This document shows positions 22,184 to 34,166 of a stretch of 64,000 nucleotides of DNA, one piece after another. Position 1 is the first letter of the stretch, and each line of letters begins with the position of its first letter. The notes beneath the pieces were generated by a model. It saw only the letters and a list, made by a program, of their open reading frames with translations, had not been told where the DNA came from and searched no databases. This DNA comes from Gibbula magus (lineage: Eukaryota > Mollusca > Gastropoda > Trochida > Trochidae). The DNA lies in contig OW388296.1 of NCBI GenBank assembly GCA_936450465.1, positions 32,433,875-32,497,874 on the forward strand, given 5' to 3'. Made by a program: the position numbers and the translations under genes.

Positions 22184-23707
22184 GTGAATATAGATTAAAA
22201 AGTAAGACAGATAGAGGAAATCCGAAATAACCATTCGATAGAACACAAGGTAATGAACATCTCAGCCAAGTTTGGTCCTGAAATATGCAGTTTGAAGAAA
22301 GTTATTAGCCTCGCTGTCAAGTAATGTAGTTTGTGGTCTTCTTTGACTTAGAATAATTTCCGTGTTTTTCGGCCAAATTGGCTATGCGACTCTCTGTAAG
22401 AGTGAATATAGATTAAAAACTAACACAGATAGAGGAAATCCGAAATAACCATTCGATAGAACACAAGGTTATGAACATCTCAGCCAAGTTTGGTCCTGAA
22501 ATATGCAGTTTGAAGAAAGTTATTAGCCTCGCTGTCAAGTAATGTAGTTTGTGGTCTTCTTTGACTTAGAATAATTTCAGTGTTTTTCGGCCAAATTGGC
22601 TATGCGACTCTCTGTAAGAGTGAATATAGATTAAAAAGTAAGACAGATAGAGGAAATCCGAAATAACCATTCGATAGAACATAAGGTTATGAACATCTCA
22701 GCAAAGTTTGGTCCTGAAATATGCAGTTTGAAGAAAGTTATTAGCCTCGCTGTCAAGTAATGTAGTTTGTGGTCTTCTTTGACTTAGAATAATGTCCGTG
22801 TTTTGGGGCCAAATTGGCTATGCGACTCTCTGTAAGAGTGAATAAAGATTAAAAAGTCAGACAGAAAGAGGAAATCGGAAATAACCATTCGATAGAACAT
22901 AAGGTTATGAACATCTCAGCAAAGTTTGGTCCTGAAATATGCAGTTTGAAGAAAGTTATTAGCCTCGCTGTCAAGTAATGTAGTTTGTGGTCTTCTTTGA
23001 CTTAGAATAATGTCCGTGTTTTGGGGCCAAATTGGCTATGCGACTCTCTGTAAGAGTGAATAAATATTAAAAAGTAAGACAGAAAGAGGAAATCCGAAAT
23101 AACCATTCGATAAAACATAAGGTTATGAACATCTCAGCAAAGTTTGGTCCTGAAATATGCAGTTCGAAGAACGTTTTTAGCCTCGCTGTCAAGTAATGTA
23201 GTTTGTGGTCTTCTTTGACTTAGAATAATTTCCGTGTTTTGGGGCCAAATTGGCTATGCGACTCTCTGTAAGAGTGAATATAGATTAAAAAGTAACACAG
23301 ATAGAGGAAATCCGAAATAACCATTCGATAGAACATAAGGTTATGAACATCTCAGCAAAGTTTGGTCCTGAAATATGCAGTTTGAAGAAAGTTATTAGCC
23401 TCGCTGTCAAGTAATGTAGTTTGTGGTCTTCTTTGACTTAGAATAATATCCGTGTTTTGGGGCCAAATTGGCTATGCGACTCTCTGTAAGAGTGAATAAA
23501 GATTAAAAAGTCAGACAGAAAGAGGAAATCCGAAATAACCATTCGATAGAACATAAGGTTATGAACATCTCAGCAAAGTTTGGTCCTGAAATATGCAGTT
23601 TGAAGAAAGTTATTAGCCTCGCTGTCAAGTAATGTAGTTTGTGGTCTTCTTAAACTTAGAATAATTTCCGTGTTTTTCGGCCAAATTGGCTATGCGACTC
23701 TGTAAGA
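22184..23707 (+). repeat. Block P, second copy
   Basis: Starts: 22184 (f, the junction monomer), 22402 (C, AAACTAACAC), 22620, 22838 (GTCAGACAG), 23056 (w with Y hairpin and CGTTTTT), 23274, 23492 (216 bp). These match 13689-15212 at an offset of 8495 bp. Private changes include AATCGGAAAT near 22876, CGTTTTT in 23056, and CATAAGG in 23274 where 14779 has CACAAGG. The match begins in the back half of 22184, whose front is unlike 13689. The duplication therefore starts inside a monomer. Confidence 0.88.
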
Positions 23708-25451
23708 GTGAATATAGATTAAAAAGTAAGACAGATAGAGGAAATCCGAAATAACCAGTCGATAGAACACAAGGTAATGAACATCTCAGCCAAGTTTGGT
23801 CCTGAAATATGCAGTTCGAAGAACGTTATTAGCCTCGCTGTCAAGTAATGTAGTTTGTGGTCTTCTTTGACTCAGAATAATTTCCGTGTTTTTCGGCCAA
23901 ATTGGCTATGCGACTCTCTGTAAGAGTGAATATAGATTAAAAAGTAACACAGATAGAGGAAATCCGAAATAACCATTCGATAGAACATAAGGTTATGAAC
24001 ATCTCAGCAAAGTTTGGTCCTGAAATATGCAGTTTGAAGAAAGTTATTAGCCTCGCTGTCAAGTAATGTAGTTTGTGGTCTTCTTTGACTTAGAATAATG
24101 TCCGTGTTTTGGGGCCAAATTGGCTATGCGACTCTCTGTAAGAGTGAATAAAGATTAAAAAGTAAGACAGAAAGAGGAAATCCGAAATAACCATTCGATA
24201 AAACATAAGGTTATGAACATCTCAGCAAAGTTTGGTCCTGAAATATGCAGTTTGAAGAAAGTTATTAGCCTCGCTGTCAAGTAATGTAGTTTGTGGTCTT
24301 CTTAAACTTAGAATAATTTCCGTGTTTTTCGGCCAAATTGGCTATGCGACTCTCTGTAAGAGTGAATATAGATTAAAAAGTAAGACAGATAGAGGAAATC
24401 CGAAATAACCATTCGATAGAACACAAGGTTATGAACATCTCAGCCAAGTGTTGTCCTGAAATATGCAGTTTGAAGAAAGTTATTAGCCTCGCTGTCAAGT
24501 AATGTAGTTTGTGGTCTTCTTTGACTTAGAATAATTTCCGTGTTTTTGGGCCAAATTGGCTATCCGACTCTCTGTAAGAGTGAATAAATATTAAAAAGTA
24601 AGACAGAAAGAGGAAATCCGAAATAACCATTCGATAAAACATAAGGTTATGAACATCTCAGCCAAGTGTTGTCCTGAAATATGCAGTTTGAAGAAAGTTA
24701 TTAGCCTCGCTGTCAAGTAATGTAGTTTGTGGTCTTCTTTGACTTAGAATAATTTCCGTGTTTTTGGGCCAAATTGGCTATCCGACTCTCTGTAAGAGTG
24801 AATATAGATTAAAAAGTAAGACAGATAGAGGAAATCCGAAATAACCAGTCGATAGAACACAAGGTAATGAACATCTCAGCCAAGTTTGGTCCTGAAATAT
24901 GCAGTTCGAAGAACGTTATTAGCCTCGCTGTCAAGTAATGTAGTTTGTGGTCTTCTTTGACTTAGAATAATTTCCGTGTTTTTCGGCCAAATTGGCTATG
25001 CGACTCTCTGTAAGAGTGAATATAGATTAAAAAGTAAGACAGATAGAGGAAATCCGAAATAACCATTCGATAGAACATAAGGTTATGAACATCTCAGCAA
25101 AGTTTGGTCCTGAAATATGCAGTTTGAAGAAAGTTATTAGCCTCGCTGTCAAGTAATGTAGTTTGTGGTCTTCTTTGACTTAGAATAATTTCCGTGTTTT
25201 TGGGCCAAATTGGCTATCCGACTCTCTGTAAGAGTGAATATAGATTAAAAAGTAAGACAGATAGAGGAAATCCGAAATAACCAGTCGATAGAACACAAGG
25301 TAATGAACATCTCAGCCAAGTTTGGTCCTGAAATATGCAGTTCGAAGAACGTTATTAGCCTCGCTGTCAAGTAATGTAGTTTGTGGTCTTCTTTGACTCA
25401 GAATAATTTCCGTGTTTTTCGGCCAAATTGGCTATGCGACTCTCTGTAAGA
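23708..25451 (+). repeat. Block T, second copy (8 monomers, 1744 bp)
   Basis: Starts: 23708, 23926, 24144, 24362, 24580, 24798, 25016, 25234. The order equals 17175-18918. The first monomer also belongs to block P (15213 equivalent), and the C monomer at 23926 agrees with 15431 up to about 24070 and then follows 17393. The P-T join at 23.7-24.1 kb is thus either the ancestral order, with 15431 a deletion derivative, or a recombinant of the two blocks. Confidence 0.87.
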
Positions 25452-26105
25452 GTGAATATAGATTAAAAAGTAAGACAGATAGAGGAAATCCGAAATAACC
25501 ATTCGATAGAACATAAGGTTATGAACATCTCAGCAAAGTTTGGTCCTGAAATATGCAGTTTGAAGAAAGTTATTAGCCTCGCTGTCAAGTAATGTAGTTT
25601 GTGGTCTTCTTTGACTTAGAATAATGTCCGTGTTTTGGGGCCAAATTGGCTATGCGACTCTCTGTAAGAGTGAATAAAGATTAAAAAGTAAGACAGAAAG
25701 AGGAAATCCGAAATAACCATTCGATAAAACATAAGGTTATGAACATCTCAGCAAAGTTTGGTCCTGAAATATGCAGTTTGAAGAAAGTTATTAGCCTCGC
25801 TGTCAAGTAATGTAGTTTGTGGTCTTCTTAAACTTAGAATAATTTCCGTGTTTTTCGGCCAAATTGGCTATGCGACTCTCTGTAAGAGTGAATATAGATT
25901 AAAAAGTAAGACAGATAGAGGAAATCCGAAATAACCATTCGATAGAACACAAGGTTATGAACATCTCAGCCAAGTGTTGTCCTGAAATATGCAGTTTGAA
26001 GAAAGTTATTAGCCTCGCTGTCAAGTAATGTAGTTTGTGGTCTTCTTTGACTTAGAATAATTTCCGTGTTTTTGGGCCAAATTGGCTATCCGACTCTCTG
26101 TAAGA
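25452..26105 (+). repeat. Three-monomer repetition of the block T middle (dr, k, a1)
   Basis: Monomers 25452 (dr), 25670 (k with GATAAAACAT, CTTAAAC) and 25888 (a1) repeat 23926-24579, except that 25452 has GTAAGACAG where 23926 has GTAACACAG. They link block T to the 5-mer HOR that starts at 26106. Confidence 0.85.
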
Positions 26106-28721
26106 GTGAATATAGATTAAAAAGTAAGACAGATAGAGGAAATCCGAAATAACCAGTCGATAGAACACAAGGTAATGAACATCTCAGCCAAGTTTGGTCC
26201 TGAAATATGCAGTTCGAAGAACGTTATTAGCCTCGCTGTCAAGTAATGTAGTTTGTGGTCTTCTTTGACTTAGAATAATTTCCGTGTTTTTGGGCCAAAT
26301 TGGCTATCCGACTCTCTGTAAGAGTGAATATAGATTAAAAAGTAAGACAGATAGAGGAAATCCGAAATAACCAGTCGATAGAACACAAGGTAATGAACAT
26401 CTCAGCCAAGTTTGGTCCTGAAATATGCAGTTCGAAGAACGTTATTAGCCTCGCTGTCAAGTAATGTAGTTTGTGGTCTTCTTTGACTTAGAATAATTTC
26501 CGTGTTTTTCGGCCAAATTGGCTATGCGACTCTCTGTAAGAGTGAATATAGATTAAAAAGTAACACAGATAGAGGAAATCCGAAATAACCATTCGATAGA
26601 ACACAAGGTTATGAACATCTCAGCCAAGTTTGGTCCTGAAATATGCAGTTTGAAGAAAGTTATTAGCCTCGCTGTCAAGTAATGTAGTTTGTGGTCTTCT
26701 TAAACTTAGAATAAATTCCGTGTTTTTCGGCCAAATTGGCTATGCGACTCTCTGTAAGAGTGAATATAGATTAAAAAGTAAGACAGATAGAGGAAATCCG
26801 AAATAACCATTCGATAGAACACAAGGTTATGAACATCTCAGCAAAGTTTGGTCCTGAAATATGCAGTTTGAAGAAAGTTATTAGCCTCGCTGTCAAGTAA
26901 TGTAGTTTGTGGTCTTCTTTGACTTAGAATAATGTCCGTGTTTTTCGGCCAAATTGGCTATGCGACTCTCTGTAAGAGTGAATAAATATTAAAAAGTAAG
27001 ACAGAAAGAGGAAATCCGAAATAACCATTCGATAAAACATAAGGTTATGAACATCTCTGCAAAGTTTGGTCCTGAAATATGCAGTTTGAAGAAAGTTATT
27101 AGCCTCGCTGTCAAGTAATGTAGTTTGTGGTCTTCTTTGACTTAGAATAATTTCCGTGTTTTTGGGCCAAATTGGCTATCCGACTCTCTGTAAGAGTGAA
27201 TATAGATTAAAAAGTAAGACAGATAGAGGAAATCCGAAATAACCAGTCGATAGAACACAAGGTAATGAACATCTCAGCCAAGTTTGGTCCTGAAATATGC
27301 AGTTCGAAGAACGTTATTAGCCTCGCTGTCAAGTAATGTAGTTTGTGGTCTTCTTTGACTTAGAATAATTTCCGTGTTTTTGGGCCAAATTGGCTATCCG
27401 ACTCTCTGTAAGAGTGAATATAGATTAAAAAGTAAGACAGATAGAGGAAATCCGAAATAACCAGTCGATAGAACACAAGGTAATGAACATCTCAGCCAAG
27501 TTTGGTCCTGAAATATGCAGTTCGAAGAACGTTATTAGCCTCGCTGTCAAGTAATGTAGTTTGTGGTCTTCTTTGACTTAGAATAATTTCCGTGTTTTTC
27601 GGCCAAATTGGCTATGCGACTCTCTGTAAGAGTGAATATAGATTAAAAAGTAACACAGATAGAGGAAATCCGAAATAATCATTCGATAGAACACAAGGTT
27701 ATGAACATCTCAGCCAAGTTTGGTCCTGAAATATGCAGTTTGAAGAAAGTTATTAGCCTCGCTGTCAAGTAATGTAGTTTGTGGTCTTCTTAAACTTAGA
27801 ATAAATTCCGTGTTTTTCGGCCAAATTGGCTATGCGACTCTCTGTAAGAGTGAATATAGATTAAAAAGTAAGACAGATAGAGGAAATCCGAAATAACCAT
27901 TCGATAGAACACAAGGTTATGAACATCTCAGCAAAGTTTGGTCCTGAAATATGCAGTTTGAAGAAAGTTATTAGCCTCGCTGTCAAGTAATGTAGTTTGT
28001 GGTCTTCTTTGACTTAGAATAATGTCCGTGTTTTTCGGCCAAATTGGCTATGCGACTCTCTGTAAGAGTGAATAAATATTAAAAAGTAAGACAGAAAGAG
28101 GAAATCCGAAATAACCATTCGATAAAACATAAGGTTATGAACATCTCTGCAAAGTTTGGTCCTGAAATATGCAGTTTGAAGAAAGTTATTAGCCTCGCTG
28201 TCAAGTAATGTAGTTTGTGGTCTTCTTTGACTTAGAATAATTTCCGTGTTTTTCGGCCAAATTGGCTATGCGACTCTCTGTAAAAGTGAATATTGATTAA
28301 AAAGTAAGACAGATAGAGGAAATCCGAAATAACCATTCGATAGAACACAAGGTTATGAACATCTCAGCCAAGTTTGGTCCTGAAATATGCAGTTTGAAGA
28401 AAGTTATTAGCCTCGCTGTCAAGTAATGTAGTTTGTGGTCTTCTTTGACTTAGAATAATTTCAGTGTTTTTCGGCCAAATTGGCTATGCGACTCTCTGTA
28501 AGAGTGAATATAGATTAAAAAGTAAGACAGATAGAGGAAATCCGAAATAACCATTCGATAGAACACAAGGTTATGAACATCTCAGCCAAGTGTTGTCCTG
28601 AAATATGCAGTTTGAAGAAAGTTATTAGCCTCGCTGTCAAGTAATGTAGTTTGTGGTCTTCTTTGACTTAGAATAATTTCCGTGTTTTTGGGCCAAATTG
28701 GCTATCCGACTCTCTGTAAGA
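26106..28721 (+). repeat. 12-mer HOR copy 1 (2616 bp), built on a 1090-bp 5-mer
   Basis: The 5-mer is Y (GGGCC, CCGAC), Y (CGGCC), C (CTTAAAC, AATAAATTCC), AGCAAAG/TGTCCG, w with CATCTCTGC. It occurs at 26106-27195 and again at 27196-28285. It is followed by x (28286) and a1 (28504), giving 12 monomers. Starts: 26106, 26324, 26542, 26760, 26978, 27196, 27414, 27632, 27850, 28068, 28286, 28504. The second 5-mer differs from the first by AATCATTCG in its C member and by a w member ending CGGCC and leading to GTAAAAG. This lets the two 5-mers be told apart in the next copy. Confidence 0.93.
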
Positions 28722-31119
28722 GTGAATATAGATTAAAAAGTAAGACAGATAGAGGAAATCCGAAATAACCAGTCGATAGAACACAAGGTAATGAACATCT
28801 CAGCCAAGTTTGGTCCTGAAATATGCAGTTCGAAGAACGTTATTAGCCTCGCTGTCAAGTAATGTAGTTTGTGGTCTTCTTTGACTTAGAATAATTTCCG
28901 TGTTTTTGGGCCAAATTGGCTATCCGACTCTCTGTAAGAGTGAATATAGATTAAAAAGTAAGACAGATAGAGGAAATCCGAAATAACCAGTCGATAGAAC
29001 ACAAGGTAATGAACATCTCAGCCAAGTTTGGTCCTGAAATATGCAGTTCGAAGAACGTTATTAGCCTCGCTGTCAAGTAATGTAGTTTGTGGTCTTCTTT
29101 GACTTAGAATAATTTCCGTGTTTTTGGGCCAAATTGGCTATGCGACTCTCTGTAAGAGTGAATATAGATTAAAAAGTAACACAGATAGAGGAAATCCGAA
29201 ATAACCATTCGATAGAACACAAGGTTATGAACATCTCAGCCAAGTTTGGTCCTGAAATATGCAGTTTGAAGAAAGTTATTAGCCTCGCTGTCAAGTAATG
29301 TAGTTTGTGGTCTTCTTAAACTTAGAATAAATTCCGTGTTTTTCGGCCAAATTGGCTATGCGACTCTCTGTAAGAGTGAATATAGATTAAAAAGTAAGAC
29401 AGATAGAGGAAATCCGAAATAACCATTCGATAGAACACAAGGTTATGAACATCTCAGCAAAGTTTGGTCCTGAAATATGCAGTTTGAAGAAAGTTATTAG
29501 CCTCGCTGTCAAGTAATGTAGTTTGTGGTCTTCTTTGACTTAGAATAATGTCCGTGTTTTTCGGCCAAATTGGCTATGCGACTCTCTGTAAGAGTGAATA
29601 AATATTAAAAAGTAAGACAGAAAGAGGAAATCCGAAATAACCATTCGATAAAACATAAGGTTATGAACATCTCTGCAAAGTTTGGTCCTGAAATATGCAG
29701 TTTGAAGAAAGTTATTAGCCTCGCTGTCAAGTAATGTAGTTTGTGGTCTTCTTTGACTTAGAATAATTTCCGTGTTTTTGGGCCAAATTGGCTATCCGAC
29801 TCTCTGTAAGAGTGAATATAGATTAAAAAGTAAGACAGATAGAGGAAATCCGAAATAACCAGTCGATAGAACACAAGGTAATGAACATCTCAGCCAAGTT
29901 TGGTCCTGAAATATGCAGTTCGAAGAACGTTATTAGCCTCGCTGTCAAGTAATGTAGTTTGTGGTCTTCTTTGACTTAGAATAATTTCCGTGTTTTTGGG
30001 CCAAATTGGCTATCCGACTCTCTGTAAGAGTGAATATAGATTAAAAAGTAAGACAGATAGAGGAAATCCGAAATAACCAGTCGATAGAACACAAGGTAAT
30101 GAACATCTCAGCCAAGTTTGGTCCTGAAATATGCAGTTCGAAGAACGTTATTAGCCTCGCTGTCAAGTAATGTAGTTTGTGGTCTTCTTTGACTTAGAAT
30201 AATTTCCGTGTTTTTCGGCCAAATTGGCTATGCGACTCTCTGTAAGAGTGAATATAGATTAAAAAGTAACACAGATAGAGGAAATCCGAAATAATCATTC
30301 GATAGAACACAAGGTTATGAACATCTCAGCCAAGTTTGGTCCTGAAATATGCAGTTTGAAGAAAGTTATTAGCCTCGCTGTCAAGTAATGTAGTTTGTGG
30401 TCTTCTTAAACTTAGAATAAATTCCGTGTTTTTCGGCCAAATTGGCTATGCGACTCTCTGTAAGAGTGAATATAGATTAAAAAGTAAGACAGATAGAGGA
30501 AATCCGAAATAACCATTCGATAGAACACAAGGTTATGAACATCTCAGCAAAGTTTGGTCCTGAAATATGCAGTTTGAAGAAAGTTATTAGCCTCGCTGTC
30601 AAGTAATGTAGTTTGTGGTCTTCTTTGACTTAGAATAATGTCCGTGTTTTTCGGCCAAATTGGCTATGCGACTCTCTGTAAGAGTGAATAAATATTAAAA
30701 AGTAAGACAGAAAGAGGAAATCCGAAATAACCATTCGATAAAACATAAGGTTATGAACATCTCTGCAAAGTTTGGTCCTGAAATATGCAGTTTGAAGAAA
30801 GTTATTAGCCTCGCTGTCAAGTAATGTAGTTTGTGGTCTTCTTTGACTTAGAATAATTTCCGTGTTTTTCGGCCAAATTGGCTATGCGACTCTCTGTAAA
30901 AGTGAATATTGATTAAAAAGTAAGACAGATAGAGGAAATCCGAAATAACCATTCGATAGAACACAAGGTTATGAACATCTCAGCCAAGTTTGGTCCTGAA
31001 ATATGCAGTTTGAAGAAAGTTATTAGCCTCGCTGTCAAGTAATGTAGTTTGTGGTCTTCTTTGACTTAGAATAATTTCAGTGTTTTTCGGCCAAATTGGC
31101 TATGCGACTCTCTGTAAGA
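28722..31119 (+). repeat. 12-mer HOR copy 2 (11 monomers, 2398 bp)
   Basis: Starts: 28722, 28940, 29158, 29376, 29594, 29812, 30030, 30248, 30466, 30684, 30902. At an offset of 2616 bp it repeats copy 1, including the alternation of AACCATTCG (29158) and AATCATTCG (30248) and the GTAAAAGTGAATATTG copy at 30902. The closing a1 monomer is missing; a dr copy follows. One difference I saw is GGGCC at the end of 28940 where 26324 has CGGCC. The shared alternation shows that the 5-mer doubled before the 12-mer doubled. Confidence 0.93.
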
Positions 31120-32427
31120 GTGAATATAGATTAAAAAGTAAGACAGATAGAGGAAATCCGAAATAACCATTCGATAGAACATAAGGTTATGAACATCTCA
31201 GCAAAGTTTGGTCCTGAAATATGCAGTTTGAAGAAAGTTATTAGCCTCGCTGTCAAGTAATGTAGTTTGTGGTCTTCTTTGACTTAGAATAATGTCCGTG
31301 TTTTGGGGCCAAATTGGCTATGCGACTCTCTGTAAGAGTGAATAAATATTAAAAAGTAAGACAGAAAGAGGAAATCCGAAATAACCATTCGATAAAACAT
31401 AAGGTTATGAACATCTCAGCAAAGTTTGGTCCTGAAATATGCAGTTTGAAGAAAGTTATTAGCCTCGCTGTCAAGTAATGTAGTTTGTGGTCTTCTTTGA
31501 CTTAGAATAATTTCCGTGTTTTTCGGCCAAATTGGCTATGCGACTCTCTGTAAGAGTGAATATAGATTAAAAAGTAAGACAGAAAGAGGAAATCCGAAAT
31601 AACCATTCGATAGAACACAAGGTTATGAACATCTCAGCCAAGTGTTGTCCTGAAATATGCAGTTTGAAGAAAGTTATTAGCCTCGCTGTCAAGTAATGTA
31701 GTTTGTGGTCTTCTTTGACTTAGAATAATTTCCGTGTTTTTGGGCCAAATTGGCTATCCGACTCTCTGTAAGAGTGAATATAGATTAAAAAGTAAGACAG
31801 ATAGAGGAAATCCGAAATAACCAGTCGATAGAACACAAGGTAATGAACATCTCTGCCAAGTTTGGTCCTGAAATATGCAGTTCGAAGAACGTTATTAGCC
31901 TCGCTGTCAAGTAATGTAGTTTGTGGTCTTCTTTGACTTAGAATAATTTCCGTGTTTTTCGGCCAAATTGGCTATGCGACTCTCTGTAAGAGTGAATATA
32001 GATTAATTTGTAAAACAGATAGAGGAAATCCGAAATAACCATTCGATAGAACACAAGGTTATGAACATCTCAGCCAAGTTTGGTCCTGAAATATGCAGTT
32101 TGAAGAAAGTTATTAGCCTCGCTGTCAAGTAATGTAGTTTGTGGTCTTCTTTGACTTAGAATAATTTCAGTGTTTTGGGGCCAAATTGGCTATGCGACTC
32201 TCTGTAAGAGTGAATAAATATTAAAAAGTAAGACAGAAAGAGGAAATCCGAAATAACCATTCGATAAAACATAAGGTTATGAACATCTCAGCAAAGTTTG
32301 GTCCTGAAATATGCAGTTTGAAGAAAGTTATTAGCCTCGCTGTCAAGTAATGTAGTTTGTGGTCTTCTTTGACTTAGAATAATGTCCGTGTTTTGGGGCC
32401 AAATTGGCTATGCGACTCTCTGTAAGA
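31120..32427 (+). repeat. Transition monomers 31.1-32.4 kb
   Basis: Starts: 31120 (dr), 31338 (w), 31556 (GAATATAG with GACAGAAAG, a1 back), 31774 (Y with CATCTCTGCC), 31992 (odd), 32210 (w with GGGGCC). The front of 31992 reads GATTAATTTGTAAAACAG where all others have GATTAAAAAGTAAGACAG or a close relative. AAA has become TTT, as a 3-bp flip would give. No multi-monomer order repeats here, so it is a border between the 12-mer and the block W region. Confidence 0.85.
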
Positions 32428-34166
32428 GTGAATAAAGATTAAAAAGTAAGACAGAAAGAGGAAATCCGAAATAACCATTCGATAAAACATAAGGTTATGA
32501 ACATCTCAGCAAAGTTTGGTCCTGAAATATGCAGTTTGAAGAAAGTTATTAGCCTCGCTGTCAAGTAATGTAGTTTGTGGTCTTCTTAAACTTAGAATAA
32601 TTTCCGTGTTTTTCGGCCAAATTGGCTATGCGACTCTCTGTAAGAGTGAATATAGATTAAAAAGTAAGACAGATAGAGGAAATCCGAAATAACCATTCGA
32701 TAGAACACAAGGTTATGAACATCTCAGCCAAGTGTTGTCCTGAAATATGCAGTTTGAAGAAAGTTATTAGCCTCGCTGTCAAGTAATATAGTTTGTGGTC
32801 TTCTTTGACTTAGAATAATTTCCGTGTTTTTGGGCCAAATTGGCTATCCGACTCTCTGTAAGAGTGAATATAGATTAAAAAGTAAGACAGATAGAGGAAA
32901 TCCGAAATAACCAGTCGATAGAACACAAGGTAATGAACATCTCAGCCAAGTTTGGTCCTGAAATATGCAGTTTGAAGAAAGTTATTAGCCTCGCTGTCAA
33001 GTAATGTAGTTTGTGGTCTTCTTTGACTTAGAATAATGTCCGTGTTTTGGGGCCAAATTGGCTATGCGACTCTCTGTAAGAGTGAATAAAGATTAAAAAG
33101 TAAGACAGAAAGAGGAAATCCGAAATAACCATTCGATAGAACATAAGGTTATGAACATCTCAGCAAAGTTTGGTCCTGAAATATGCAGTTTGAAGAAAGT
33201 TATTAGCCTCGCTGTCAAGTAATGTAGTTTGTGGTCTTCTTAAACTTAGAATAATTTCCGTGTTTTTCGGCCAAATTGGCTATGCGACTTTCTGTAAGAG
33301 TGAATATAGATTAAAAAGTAAGACAGATAGAGGAAATCCGAAATAACCATTCGATAGAACACAAGGTTATGAACATCTCAGCCAAGTTTGGTCCTGAAAT
33401 ATGCAGTTTGAAGAAAGTTATTAGCCTCGCTGTCAAGTAATGTAGTTTGTGGTCTTCTTTGACTTAGAATAATGTCCGTGTTTTGGGGCCAAATTGGCTA
33501 TGCGACTCTCTGTAAGAGTGAATAAAGATTAAAAAGTAAGACAGAAAGAGGAAATCCGAAATAATCATTCGATAGAACATAAGGTTATGAACATCTCAGC
33601 AAAGTTTGGTCCTGAAATATGCAGTTTGAAGAAAGTTATTAGCCTCGCTGTCAAGTAATGTAGTTTGTGGTCTTCTTAAACTTAGAATAAATTCCGTGTT
33701 TTTCGGCCAAATTGGCTATCCGACTCTCTGTAAGAGTGAATATAGATTAAAAAGTAAGACAGATAGAGGAAATCCGAAATAACCATTCGATAGAACACAA
33801 GGTTATGAACATCTCAGCCAAGTGTTGTCCTGAAATATGCAGTTTGAAGAAAGTTATTAGCCTCGCTGTCAGTTAATGTAGTTTGTGGTTTTCTTTGACT
33901 TAGAATAATTTCTGTGTTTTTCGGCCAAATTGGCTATCCGACTCTCTGTAAGAGTGAATATAGATTAAAAAGTAAGACAGATAGAGGAAATCCGAAATAA
34001 CCATTCGATAGAACACAAGTTATGAACATCTCAGCCAAGTGTTGTCCTGAAATATGCAGTTTGAACAGTTATTAGCCTCGCTGTCAAGAAATGTAGTTTG
34101 GGCTCGTCTTTGACTTAGAATAATTTCCGTGTTTTTGGGCCAAATTGGCTATGCGACTCTGTAAGA
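32428..34166 (+). repeat. Block W, second copy (1739 bp)
   Basis: Starts: 32428, 32646, 32864, 33082, 33300, 33518, 33736 (S), 33954 (D, 213 bp). It repeats 20445-22183 at an offset of 11983 bp. It shares the TTTGAACAG form of D, ACTTTCTG after 33082, and AATCATTCG/AATAAATTCC in 33518. Differences: 32646 begins GAATATAG/GACAGATAG instead of GAATAAAG/GACAGAAAG, 33736 has CCATTCG instead of CCAATCG, and GGCTATG near 33290 replaces TGCTATG. Confidence 0.88.
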
